The notes under the pieces: generated by a model | Seen by the model: the letters and a program-made list of their open reading frames with translations, nothing else | Told to the model about the DNA's origin: nothing | The model's database searches: none | NCBI RefSeq assembly: GCF_001644565.1 | Contig: NZ_CP011387.1 | Span: forward strand, 914,501 to 978,500 | Direction: 5' to 3' | DNA from: Deinococcus puniceus | GTDB taxonomy: Bacteria > Deinococcota > Deinococci > Deinococcales > Deinococcaceae | Length of the DNA stretch: 64,000 nucleotides | Translations under genes and position numbers: made by a program | Shown: positions 27,549 through 34,705 of the stretch, in pieces | Layout of the letters: each line of letters begins with the position of its first letter | Numbering within the stretch: the stretch's first letter is position 1

Positions 27549-28061
27549 ATGCCAGACTGGGAGATCAACAAGTTCTATTCTCCGGTGAAGTTTCAGCATC
27601 AGGCTGACGAATTCTGGGCGATTTACCGCGTGAGTACTTGTGCGGTGGAGCGACGACGGGCGCAATTCTTCGCGCTGCTGGCGGAAGGTCGAAGTGAAGG
27701 TGATGTCATGGACATCACCCAATATGGAGTGCGCTCGGCTCGCTACGTGATTGACCGATACCACCGCTTGGGTCTGAAGGGCTTGTCAGATGGACGGCGG
27801 GACAACCGGGGTGCGCCACGCGTCTTGACTGCCGAAGAGCAACAAGCACTTGCGGCTCAGCTGCACGCCGATTTCGAGCAGGGCGTGGTGTGGGAAGGCA
27901 AGCGGGTTCAAGAGTGGATCAAAGAGCAGTTTGGCAAAGAGGTGTATTTGGGTCGCACCTATGAATTTATGCGTGCCGCAGGGTTTTCCCCACAAAAACC
28001 CCGCCCACAGCATGTCAAAGGCGATCCGGCAGCGAAAGAAGCGTTTACAACAAAGAGCTAG
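27549..28061 (+). CDS. IS630 transposase, N-terminal part (first frame)
   Basis: A 170-residue product containing the DNA-binding half of an IS630 transposase: WAIYRVSTCAVERRRAQFFALLAEGRSEGDV, YGVRSARYVIDRYHRLGLKGLSDGRR (helix-turn-helix), then VWEGKRVQEWIKEQFGKEVYLGRTYEFMRAAGFSPQKPRPQH. It ends KEAFTTKS-stop just after the point where the -1 frame takes over at TTTAC. In the other frame YNKELGEALRRAERLHP continues the family sequence without a break. Confidence 0.75.
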   Translation: MPDWEINKFYSPVKFQHQADEFWAIYRVSTCAVERRRAQFFALLAEGRSEGDVMDITQYGVRSARYVIDRYHRLGLKGLSDGRRDNRGAPRVLTAEEQQALAAQLHADFEQGVVWEGKRVQEWIKEQFGKEVYLGRTYEFMRAAGFSPQKPRPQHVKGDPAAKEAFTTKS

Positions 28062-28114
28062 GGGAGGCGCTCCGCCGTGCGGAGCGTCTCCATCCTCGGG
28101 TCTCGCTGTGGGCG

Positions 28115-28624
28115 ATGGACGAACATCGTTTGGGCCTCCAGCCCATCCTTCGCACCGCGTGGGCACCCACCGGGCAGCCGTTCATTTGCCCGGTGCACCC
28201 CCGTTACGAATGGCTCTATGTGTACGCCTTTGTCAACCCAGAGACCGGCGAAAGTCGCTTCTGGATCATGCCAACGCTCAATCAGCAGGCCTATGGGCTG
28301 GTCATGGCCGCCTTTGCTCAGAGTGTGGGGGCGGGCCAAGATCATCATGTCGTGGTGGTGGAAGACAACGGTGGCTTCCATGTCCCTGCCCTGCAGGGAC
28401 ATCCCCCAGGCATCGAGATTGTGCGCCTACCACCGTACTCGCCAGAACTCCAACCTGTCGAACGCGTCTGGCACCTCACCGATGCCACCATCGCCAACAC
28501 CTGTCCGCAAAACCTCGCCGCTTTGGAAACTGTGCTCGGAGAGCAGTGTGCGTGGCTCGAAACCCAACCTGACCTCATCACCCAACACACCCTCTTCCAC
28601 TGGTGGCCTTTGTGTCAGAATTAA
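28115..28624 (+). pseudogene. IS630 transposase, C-terminal catalytic part (-1 frame)
   Basis: This frame carries the catalytic core: Asp in WAMDEHRLGL, Asp in VVVEDNGGFH and Glu in YSPELQPVERVW. Homology extends upstream of the ATG at 28115 back to about 28042 in this frame. It is out of frame by -1 with the N-terminal part at GCGTTTACAACAAAG; one more T would fuse them as EAFYNKEL. I see no standard slippery heptamer, so a one-base loss is the simplest view, but IS630 members can use programmed frameshifting. Confidence 0.7.
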
Positions 28625-28712
28625 TCGGAATTCGTATTAGAGTCAGGTGGGCGGCCTTGTCTTGACCCAGTTCAAAATGACGATTTTTTCACATTTAACC
28701 TTATAGTCAAGC

Positions 28713-29399
28713 GTGATGACCCCCCCATTGAATCCCCCCAAAGGAGCTTCGCGTCTACATATGGCTCTCATCCTACTGCTAGGAATGGGTGCTATAGCCT
28801 CGTGTAATGTGGCTGAGCCAACACCCGTCAATCCGGTGCATTCACAGCCGCAGGAGGGAGGTGGGCAGAGGTTGCCAGCCCTGCCCCCGGTTCCCGCTGC
28901 CGCCCCCAGCCGCGCAGAGTCAGAGCTGCTGGCCCTTGTCAATGAATTCCGCACCTCCGGTACCCTGTACGGAGACGCCAGCCTGCGGGTCGGCACCTGC
29001 GCGGCTGCCTTTTCGCCCCGGCCACCGCTGGGCAGCGCCGCTCCGTTGGCTGCCGCTGCCCAGTCGCACGCCAACTATCTGGGCTTCAATCCTTACAGCG
29101 GCCACAGCGAGGTCGGGGGCCGCCCGTACTTCACGGGAATTGGGCCTGCCGAGCGCCTTCAGGTCGCGCATCTGCCCAACGCCTTTGCCGGGTTGTGGCC
29201 CCATTTGGCGGCGTGGGGCGAAACTGCGGCTTACGGCTACCCCACAGCGCGGTCTGTTCTTGCGGCGTGGCTGGCTTCTCCCCTGCACTGCGCCGTCCTG
29301 ATGAACCCGGAAATGACACATGTGGGCGTGGCCTACATGGACAGCAGCGCCGCCATCAATCACCACGTGTGGGTGCAGGTATTCGCGGCCTACCACTGA
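28713..29399 (+). CDS. CAP (SCP-like) domain lipoprotein
   Basis: A protein of about 227 residues with a lipoprotein signal (MALILLLGMGAIASC) and a Pro-rich linker, then a CAP domain like those in YkwD-type proteins: AESELLALVNEFRTSGTLYG, PLAAAAQSHANYLGF, SGHSEVGGRPYFTGIGPAERLQVA, WGETAAYG, VLAAWLASPLHCAVLMNPEMTHVGVAY, WVQVFAAYH. The His and Glu residues of the CAP pocket are present. The role of bacterial CAP proteins is largely unknown. TATAGT lies 8 nt before ATG 28716; a later ATG at the signal peptide is also possible. Confidence 0.8.
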   Translation: MMTPPLNPPKGASRLHMALILLLGMGAIASCNVAEPTPVNPVHSQPQEGGGQRLPALPPVPAAAPSRAESELLALVNEFRTSGTLYGDASLRVGTCAAAFSPRPPLGSAAPLAAAAQSHANYLGFNPYSGHSEVGGRPYFTGIGPAERLQVAHLPNAFAGLWPHLAAWGETAAYGYPTARSVLAAWLASPLHCAVLMNPEMTHVGVAYMDSSAAINHHVWVQVFAAYH

Positions 29400-29416
29400 A
29401 TACGACGAAGATCTGC

Positions 29417-29767
29417 TCAACTGGGTAGATGTCGGGTGTTCAGCGCTACGCGATACTCTTCAACGCTGCGTCCATCACAGCCGTTTGGGTGAACGTAGAC
29501 CAGTCTGCGCCAGTCGGCCACAGGTTGATCGTCTAGCATCACTTGTGGCTTGGGCAAAAATGCCCGGAAACAATCTTCAAGGCCCACTTCTGCGGCGCTT
29601 CGGCGGGCATAGTCGGCCCCACCCGAACTCCAGCAGTACAGTTCCGCACCCTCCTCAAAGAGTTGTCGGACATGCCGAATCACCGCAGGCATGGGAATAC
29701 GGGCCGTGCCGTAGTTTCTGAGTAATGTTTCGTCTACGTCGATATAAATAACGATAGGGCGGGCCAC
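29417..29767 (-). CDS. small HAD-superfamily hydrolase
   Basis: A 116-residue cap-less HAD phosphatase. Motif I is IDVDETLLRNYG, motif II the Ser in YCWSSGG, motif III a Lys in LPKPQ and motif IV the DD in VMLDD, so all four are intact. It should hydrolyse a phosphate ester, substrate unknown. Its start lies 1 bp after the stop of the 2-hydroxyacid dehydrogenase gene, making it the last gene of a three-gene operon with that enzyme and a GNAT protein. Confidence 0.78.
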   Translation of the reverse strand: MARPIVIYIDVDETLLRNYGTARIPMPAVIRHVRQLFEEGAELYCWSSGGADYARRSAAEVGLEDCFRAFLPKPQVMLDDQPVADWRRLVYVHPNGCDGRSVEEYRVALNTRHLPS

Positions 29768-29768
29768 C

Positions 29769-30692
29769 TTAATACCGCCGCCCCGCCGTCACTTTGCCTT
29801 CCGGTTCGCGCCCGTTCAGCATATCCAGCAAGAAGTCCCGTGTCAGGCGAGCGCCACGCGGCACGAGGTCTTCGGTGGTGCTGGCAATGTGCGGCGTCAG
29901 AATCAGGTTGGGCTGTCCCCACAGCGCATGATCTTTGGGCAACGGTTCCGGCTCGGTCACGTCCAGCACCGCGCCGCCCAAGTGCCCCGATTGCAGGGCG
30001 GCCAGCAAATCATCCGAAACGATCAGGTTGCCGCGTCCCAGATTGCTCAGCCATGCCCCCGGTTTCAGGCGGGACAGCAACTCGGCGTTCACGATGCCGC
30101 GCGTGTCGGGCGTGCTGGGCAGCAACAGCACCACCCAGTCGGCCTCGGCCAACGCTGCATCCCGTTCTTCTGGCGGCGTGGCGCTGCGAATGCCCGTGAC
30201 CTGTGCGCCGAACGGTTCCAGCATCCCTTCCAAGATTCGCCCGATGTGGCCGTGACCCCAAATCGCTACCTTCAGGCCGTCCAGTGTGCTTAGGCCAGAA
30301 TGGTCGGGCAGGGCGGGGGAGGCCCAGTCGCGGCGGGCCTGTGCGTCTCGGAAGCGGTGGAACCCGCGTGCTGCACCCAGCATTCCGGCCACTGCATGCA
30401 CCGCTACAGCCCGGTCATGAAGGCGGTTGGCGTTGTACAACTGCACCCCTTCCGGCAAATGCGCCTGCACATGTTCGATACCCGCCGTCAGGGTCAGCGC
30501 CCAAGCCAGTCCCGGCGTCGCCAGCAGTCGGGCGCGGGTGTGCGGGCCGGTCAGCCACAGCACCACGCCGTCGGCAGGGCCGTCCGGTACGTGCGCGGTC
30601 GAATAAAAATCGAGGTCTAGGCCGGGAACGCCGTGTTCATCATGGAGGGCGAGGGCGCGGAAGGCGGGCAAGTCGGGCAGCAGGACGCGCAT
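29769..30692 (-). CDS. D-isomer-specific 2-hydroxyacid dehydrogenase
   Basis: A 307-residue NAD(P)-dependent enzyme that interconverts 2-oxoacids and D-2-hydroxyacids. The Rossmann loop is KVAIWGHGHIGRILEGML; catalytic residues are Arg in WLSNLGRGNLIV, Glu in DVTEPEPLP and His in ILTPHIASTTEDLVPR. The N-terminal substrate domain is short, as in glyoxylate/hydroxypyruvate reductase-like members. The substrate is not evident. The ATG at 30692 follows the GNAT stop by 9 bp, with GAGG upstream. Confidence 0.88.
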   Translation of the reverse strand: MRVLLPDLPAFRALALHDEHGVPGLDLDFYSTAHVPDGPADGVVLWLTGPHTRARLLATPGLAWALTLTAGIEHVQAHLPEGVQLYNANRLHDRAVAVHAVAGMLGAARGFHRFRDAQARRDWASPALPDHSGLSTLDGLKVAIWGHGHIGRILEGMLEPFGAQVTGIRSATPPEERDAALAEADWVVLLLPSTPDTRGIVNAELLSRLKPGAWLSNLGRGNLIVSDDLLAALQSGHLGGAVLDVTEPEPLPKDHALWGQPNLILTPHIASTTEDLVPRGARLTRDFLLDMLNGREPEGKVTAGRRY

Positions 30693-30701
30693 GGGGGAAC
30701 C

Positions 30702-31328
30702 TCAGAGGGGAGGGGAGGGCGGTTGGTCAGGGGCATGGGAAGCTGAAAAATCTAGCCATTCTGTCCGGGTGATTTCCATATGCACGTCGGTTCGGCCCGG
30801 ACGCTCGGTGCGGCCTATCTCGCGGAAGCCGCAGGCCAGAAAAGCACGCTGGGCGCGGCGATTGTGGCCAAAGGTAGTCAGGCGAATGCGCGAAAGCGGA
30901 ATGGAGCGTTCCTCGAAAGCCCACCGCAGCAGCGCCGCCACCGCTTCCCGCCCATACCCCTGCCCCCAGAGTGCTTGCACGCCGATCATGACGCCCAATG
31001 TGGCGACGCTGGGAATGCTGGGCGGGTGCGGGCGCATATCGTACAGTTCCGCGCTGCCGATCAGTGCGCCGCGTTCGTCCAGCACGCCGAAGCCTGCGCG
31101 TTCGCCGGTCTTTTCTTCGTCCTGCATCACGCGCCGGAACAACCATTCGGGCATTTTGATGGGCTTGGCATCGTTCCAGTCGGCCAGTTCGCGGTCACGA
31201 AAAAAGCTGTGCAGCGTGCGCCACTCGCCTGCGTCAAAGTCCAGCAAGGGCCGCAGCGTCACGCGCCTGTTGGCGTGCGGCGGCCCCTGACCGAACTGTT
31301 CAGGCTCTGGTGGGTCTTGCTCTGGCAT
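30702..31328 (-). CDS. GNAT acetyltransferase, RimJ/RimL-like
   Basis: A 208-residue N-acetyltransferase with the Acetyltransf_3 pattern: VTLRPLLDFDAGEWRTL, FRDRELADWN, FGVLDERGALIGSAELYD, and the acetyl-CoA loop ATLGVMIGVQALWGQGYGREAVAALLRWAFEE, followed by RIRLTTFGHNRRAQRAFLACGFREIGR. The target may be a protein N-terminus or a small amine. I use ATG 31328 because a TAGACT box lies 7 nt before it. First gene of the operon with the 2-hydroxyacid dehydrogenase and HAD genes. Confidence 0.83.
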   Translation of the reverse strand: MPEQDPPEPEQFGQGPPHANRRVTLRPLLDFDAGEWRTLHSFFRDRELADWNDAKPIKMPEWLFRRVMQDEEKTGERAGFGVLDERGALIGSAELYDMRPHPPSIPSVATLGVMIGVQALWGQGYGREAVAALLRWAFEERSIPLSRIRLTTFGHNRRAQRAFLACGFREIGRTERPGRTDVHMEITRTEWLDFSASHAPDQPPSPPL

Positions 31329-31335
31329 GATCGGT

Positions 31336-31341
31336 AGTCTA
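31336..31341 (-). promoter_or_regulatory. -10 box for leaderless GNAT operon transcript
   Basis: TAGACT then ACCGATC then ATG 31328. Confidence 0.5.
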
Positions 31342-31358
31342 GCCCGCGTGTGACCCAC

Positions 31359-32423
31359 TTATGGATTGACTTGTGGTTGCTCATTCAGTGCGCCGATGGC
31401 CCGCACCACGTCCCGCGTCAGGCGCGACAGGTGAAAGGCGTCGCCCTCGGCCCGTTCTACCGTGCGCGTGGCCGGATCGACCACCAACAAGGCCAATGTT
31501 TGCCCGCCCGCGTGCCGAATGCTGACGCCCCCATGTCCGGCCAACCCTGCTTGATCTGCCTGCGACAAGGTGGCCCACGCCAGCGCCGATTCATCCAGCC
31601 CCAAGTGTGCGGTGGGCAGGGCGCGGGCGGCCAGTTCTGCCGTCAGCCACGCCAACGCCTCAGGCCGCCCGCCCACGATGCCCTGCTCTATGTGCGGGCT
31701 GGGTTGGTTGTAGCGAATCGGGAGGCCGTCGCGCCGCAGGAGTTCCCCGCCCGAGGCCAGCAAGAGCGCGTGGCCCGCCGCGATGTCCCACTCACTACGC
31801 GGCGACATGGTAAACGTCGCGTCTGCCTCGCCCGCCGCGATCCGGGCCAGCTTCAGCGCGATGCTGCCGCTGGGTTTCATGCCGGGAAGATCGTGCAGAT
31901 GCAGTTCGCGCTTGTATTCCGTGCCCGAAATCGCGATCACGAAGGAGTCGCCGCGAGTGCTGACGGCTGTCGCCTCGCCGTTTTTGGTCACGCCTGCCCC
32001 TGCCATGCCCGCAAACAGTTCACCGCTTGCAGGCGCGAATACCACGCCCAGCACAGGCTCACCGCCCACCGCGAGGCCGATGCTGACGCTAAAATCGCTG
32101 CTGCCTTTAATAAAATCGTTGGTGCCGTCTATCGGGTCAACGATCCACACCCGCTCTCGCCCCAGCCGCTCGGCCTTGTTTTCGGGGCTGTCGGTTTCTT
32201 CCTCACTCAGCAGGCCGTCGCCCGGAAACGCCGCCTTCAGGCCCGCCACGATCAGCGCCGAGGCTTCGCGGTCTGCCGCCGTCACCGTGTCTTCTGCCGA
32301 GGTTTTGTGCTCTACGGTAATGCCCCGTGCAAGGTGCGAGAGCAGCAGCGCCCCGGCTTCCCGCGCCAGAGTGATCGCAGTGTCTAATTCTTGTTGGAGT
32401 TTGGCGGGTGGGATGGGGGGCAT
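31359..32423 (-). CDS. suhB: inositol-monophosphatase-like protein with C-terminal extension
   Basis: A lithium-sensitive-type Mg-dependent phosphatase. Metal ligands are in LLSEEETD, WIVDPIDGTNDFIKG and SEWDIAAGHALLLASGG. The 354 residues exceed the usual about 260; the last about 85 (GGRPEALAWLTAELAARALPT onward) form an extra segment with DPATRTVERAEGDAFHLSRLTRDVVRAIG that I do not recognise. The substrate could be inositol-1-phosphate, another sugar phosphate or 3'-phosphoadenosine compounds. The ATG at 32423 is preceded by TATCCT at the leaderless distance; a 50-codon in-frame extension runs through a repeat and is rejected. Confidence 0.83.
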   Translation of the reverse strand: MPPIPPAKLQQELDTAITLAREAGALLLSHLARGITVEHKTSAEDTVTAADREASALIVAGLKAAFPGDGLLSEEETDSPENKAERLGRERVWIVDPIDGTNDFIKGSSDFSVSIGLAVGGEPVLGVVFAPASGELFAGMAGAGVTKNGEATAVSTRGDSFVIAISGTEYKRELHLHDLPGMKPSGSIALKLARIAAGEADATFTMSPRSEWDIAAGHALLLASGGELLRRDGLPIRYNQPSPHIEQGIVGGRPEALAWLTAELAARALPTAHLGLDESALAWATLSQADQAGLAGHGGVSIRHAGGQTLALLVVDPATRTVERAEGDAFHLSRLTRDVVRAIGALNEQPQVNP

Positions 32424-32429
32424 GGGGGC

Positions 32430-32435
32430 AGGATA
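32430..32435 (-). promoter_or_regulatory. -10 box for leaderless suhB transcript
   Basis: TATCCT then GCCCCC then ATG 32423. Confidence 0.45.
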
Positions 32436-32466
32436 GCGGGGGCGAGGTGAATTGATGCCGCGTGTA

Positions 32467-32545
32467 AACCCCTCCGTCCCTGCGGGCCACCTCCCCTCAA
32501 GGGGAGGACAAGAGCTGTTGTCCCCACCTCTAAGGGGGGGCGTTG
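32467..32545. repeat. second palindromic repeat family, copy A
   Basis: ACCCCTCCGTCC, CTCCCCTCAAGGGGAG (palindrome), GACAAGAGCTGTTGTCC and CTCTAAGGGGGGG match 51678-51755 in the same order. It lies between the divergent-ended suhB and MFS genes. Confidence 0.6.
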
Positions 32546-32590
32546 CGCCAGCAACGGGGGGGTTCGCCCGCAAGCTTAGACAACAATCCC

Positions 32591-33901
32591 TCAGTCATCC
32601 CCGCCCACCATCTCCCCACTCCCCGCTCCCTTTTCCCCGGCCAGCGGCGTACTTTCCAGCCGCATCAGTGCGGGCGAGAGAAATCCGGCGAGGCTGGCGA
32701 GTGTAGCCAGCACACCCGCCACCACGAACACCCAGCGCACGCCGATGGCCGAACCTAGCGGCCCCACCAGTGCGAGGCCTACCGGTGCAGCGAGGCCCAT
32801 GACCGTAGACAGCAGCGAGAGAGCGCGACCTTGCAACTGGTTGGGAATGATGGTTTGTAGGGCGGCGGTCATGGGCGCGTTGCCGTACACGAAGGTTGCG
32901 CCGCTGATGACCCACCACACGATGGCCAGCCAAAACGCATCGGCGGGGGCGAGGGCCGTAAACGCTACCGTGAGGCACGACAGCGCAAAGGCGATCAGGA
33001 CGGTGGCGATCCGCCGCTTGGGATTCAGGGCGGCCACCAACAACCCGCCCGCGATCATGCCGATACCCGACAGCCCTTCCATCAGGGCCACCTGACCCGC
33101 ACCGCCGCCAAAATATTCTTTGACCAACAGCGGTGTGAGGGTAAACGTGGGCATAATCGCCAGTACGACGACGGCCAGCAGCGCATACAGGCGGCGCAAC
33201 CCCGGATGCCCCCAGACGAGCGAGACGCCCTCGCGGAATTCCTTCCAGACGCCTTGGCGATCCGCTTTGGGCGTGCGAATCTGCGGAATCTTGTAGATCA
33301 GCAGCGGCACGATGCCCAGCAGGGCGGTAAAGACGTCGATCAAGAGTGCGCCCTGAAGCGGCATCACGCTGATGGCGAGTGCGCCCAGCGGCGCGGCGGC
33401 CACCGTCATGATGCCCATGAGGGATTGGTTGAGGCCCGCTGCACGCGGCAAAAAGTCATTTGGCACCAACATGGAACTGCTGGCCGCCGACGCTGGCCCC
33501 TGAAACGCCTGCATGGAGCTTCGAACAAACATCATGGTGTAGACGTGCCAGAGTTCTATGCGCCCGGTGGCGAACAGAAAAATCAGCACCAGCATGCACA
33601 GGGCGCTGACGGTATCGGCCACGATCATGATCAGGCGGCGGCTGTAGCGGTCTGCGAAGGTGCCGCCGAGTGGCCCCAGCAAGGCTTGCGGCAGCAGCGC
33701 GGCCATACCCGCCGTTGCTAGAGCCGAGGCGCTTCCGGTGGTGTCGGTGATCCACCACAGCAGCACGAACTGGGTGAGGGCCGAGCCGATCATGGAGAGC
33801 GCCTGACCGCCGAAAATGGCCCAGAATCGCCGTTCCCAGCCGGGGCCGGGGTCTGGGCGCGGTGCGCCTAAATTCACTGCGGCAGGATTCAGCGTGTCCA
33901 C
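32591..33901 (-). CDS. MFS exporter
   Basis: A 436-residue major facilitator with about 12 helices: WERRFWAIFGGQALSMIGSALTQFVLLWWITDTTGS at helix 1, PQALLGPLGGTFADRYSRRLIMI (motif A region), and a long linker before helix 7. It resembles the MFS_3/enterobactin-exporter-like group of drug and siderophore exporters. The start is GTG 33901, overlapping the TetR gene by 13 bp. Co-transcription with that repressor suggests export of a toxic ligand that the repressor senses. Confidence 0.88.
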   Translation of the reverse strand: MDTLNPAAVNLGAPRPDPGPGWERRFWAIFGGQALSMIGSALTQFVLLWWITDTTGSASALATAGMAALLPQALLGPLGGTFADRYSRRLIMIVADTVSALCMLVLIFLFATGRIELWHVYTMMFVRSSMQAFQGPASAASSSMLVPNDFLPRAAGLNQSLMGIMTVAAAPLGALAISVMPLQGALLIDVFTALLGIVPLLIYKIPQIRTPKADRQGVWKEFREGVSLVWGHPGLRRLYALLAVVVLAIMPTFTLTPLLVKEYFGGGAGQVALMEGLSGIGMIAGGLLVAALNPKRRIATVLIAFALSCLTVAFTALAPADAFWLAIVWWVISGATFVYGNAPMTAALQTIIPNQLQGRALSLLSTVMGLAAPVGLALVGPLGSAIGVRWVFVVAGVLATLASLAGFLSPALMRLESTPLAGEKGAGSGEMVGGDD

Positions 33902-34422
33902 CGAATCAACTCCTCGCGTACAGCATCAAAGTAGGCGGCGGGCGCGTGGCTGAGGCACAGGCCGTCGCAGGCCAGCCGGATGGCGTGGGCGCGGCCCAGT
34001 GGCAGTCCATCGGTTTCGGCAGCGGCCATCAACTCGGTTTCGGTGGCCTGCCATGCGGCCAGCACGTCGGCTTGCACCGCCAGCGTTTGCATCACCGCGT
34101 AAATGGCTTCTTCTTCAGCTCTAGGATCAAAACTAGCAGCGATATAGGCCCGCGCCCACGCTCCCGGCTGTGGCCCGTGCGCCGTCAACTCGGCCTCCAG
34201 CGCCGCCGCCACCCGCGCCCGAAACTGTTCCAGCAGCCTCAGCGCCAGCGCATTCAGCAGCGCCTCACGCGAAGGAAAGTGATGCAGCAGCCCGCCTTTG
34301 CTGACGCCTGCCTCCTTGGCGACGGCGTCCAGCGACAGGCCCGCTCCAAGGTCTTTGAGGACGGTGGCAGCGGCGTCGAGAAGGGTAACGCGGGTCAGTT
34401 CTGGGTTGCGTGTCCGGGTCAT
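33889..34422 (-). CDS. TetR family regulator of the adjacent exporter
   Basis: A 177-residue TetR protein: RVTLLDAAATVLKDLGAGLSLDAVAKEAGVSKGGLLHHFPSREALLNAL is the helix-turn-helix with the GGLLHHF variant of the YYHF recognition segment. The C-terminus resembles the TetR_C_37-type ligand domain (RAYIAASFDPRAEEEAIYAVMQTL). GAGAGG lies before the ATG. A palindrome 29 bp upstream is a good candidate for its own operator. It overlaps the MFS gene it likely controls. Confidence 0.87.
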   Translation of the reverse strand: MTRTRNPELTRVTLLDAAATVLKDLGAGLSLDAVAKEAGVSKGGLLHHFPSREALLNALALRLLEQFRARVAAALEAELTAHGPQPGAWARAYIAASFDPRAEEEAIYAVMQTLAVQADVLAAWQATETELMAAAETDGLPLGRAHAIRLACDGLCLSHAPAAYFDAVREELIRWTR

Positions 34423-34450
34423 CTGGAATACCTCTCGCCCAGATTAGCAC

Positions 34451-34464
34451 ACCGTCTGGACGGT
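34451..34464. promoter_or_regulatory. TetR-type operator ahead of tetR-MFS operon
   Basis: ACCGTC-TG-GACGGT: perfect 6-bp arms, the common architecture of TetR-family sites. On the minus strand it is followed by TAATCT, a possible -10, so bound repressor would block the promoter. Confidence 0.6.
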
Positions 34465-34507
34465 TTGTAGATATAGCCTGCTCCCCCCCGCCTGCCTAGC
34501 CCCCGCA

Positions 34508-34537
34508 TTGACCCCCGGCCCCCGCGCCCGCTATGCT
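34508..34537 (+). promoter_or_regulatory. promoter of the aspS leader transcript
   Basis: TTGACC (34508-34513), an 18-bp spacer, TATGCT (34532-34537). The best -35/-10 pair in the window. Seven bases later comes the ATG of the leader peptide, so that peptide would be read from a leaderless end. Confidence 0.6.
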
Positions 34538-34544
34538 CCCCCGT

Positions 34545-34598
34545 ATGACCCGTGCCCGCTTTGTTCGCCAGAACAACGTGAATGACGATCCCCAGTAG
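34545..34598 (+). CDS. 17-residue leader peptide with Asn and Asp codons
   Basis: The ORF reads MTRARFVRQNNVNDDPQ and stops at TAG 34596-34598. Codons 10, 11 and 13 are Asn (AAC AAC AAT) and 14-15 are Asp (GAC GAT), amounting to five of six consecutive residues. The downstream gene is an aspartyl-tRNA synthetase of the type that also charges tRNA-Asn. A ribosome halted at these codons for want of charged tRNA would cover the left arm of the first RNA hairpin. Too short for homology evidence; the case rests on composition and position. Confidence 0.6.
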   Translation: MTRARFVRQNNVNDDPQ

Positions 34599-34658
34599 GG
34601 GACGCCTCGCCGCACGCCGCGCCCCCGTACTCCCCAGCCGGAGTCGGGGGCTTTCTTT
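34589..34658 (+). promoter_or_regulatory. transcription attenuator: alternative hairpins and intrinsic terminator
   Basis: Hairpin 1, TCCCC-AGTA-GGGGA (34589-34602), spans the leader stop codon. The terminator stem is GCCCCCGTACTCC (34621-34633) with GGAGTCGGGGGC (34640-34651), one bulged T, followed by TTTCTTT. AGTAGGGG (34594-34601) can instead pair with CCCC(CG)TACT in the left arm of the terminator, which would prevent termination. The three elements are mutually exclusive in the order expected for ribosome-mediated attenuation. Confidence 0.65.
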
Positions 34659-34705
34659 AGAGCCATAGAGTTTCAGCCGATGCACCCAATTAAGGAGCCG
34701 CGCCC

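Larger units (their letters stand above)
27531..28636 (+). mobile_element. IS630 family insertion sequence with a frameshifted transposase
   Basis: Imperfect inverted ends, CGGACTCCGAATAA (27533-27546) and TTAATCGGAATTCG (28621-28634), lie between TA dinucleotides at 27531-27532 and 28635-28636, matching TA target duplication by this family. The length is about 1.1 kb. The transposase spans two reading frames. Confidence 0.78.

Noticed and set aside
32424..32573. 50-residue N-terminal extension of the inositol-monophosphatase-like protein
   Set aside because: It is made of the palindromic repeat in the gap; the ATG at 32423 has a properly spaced -10 box.
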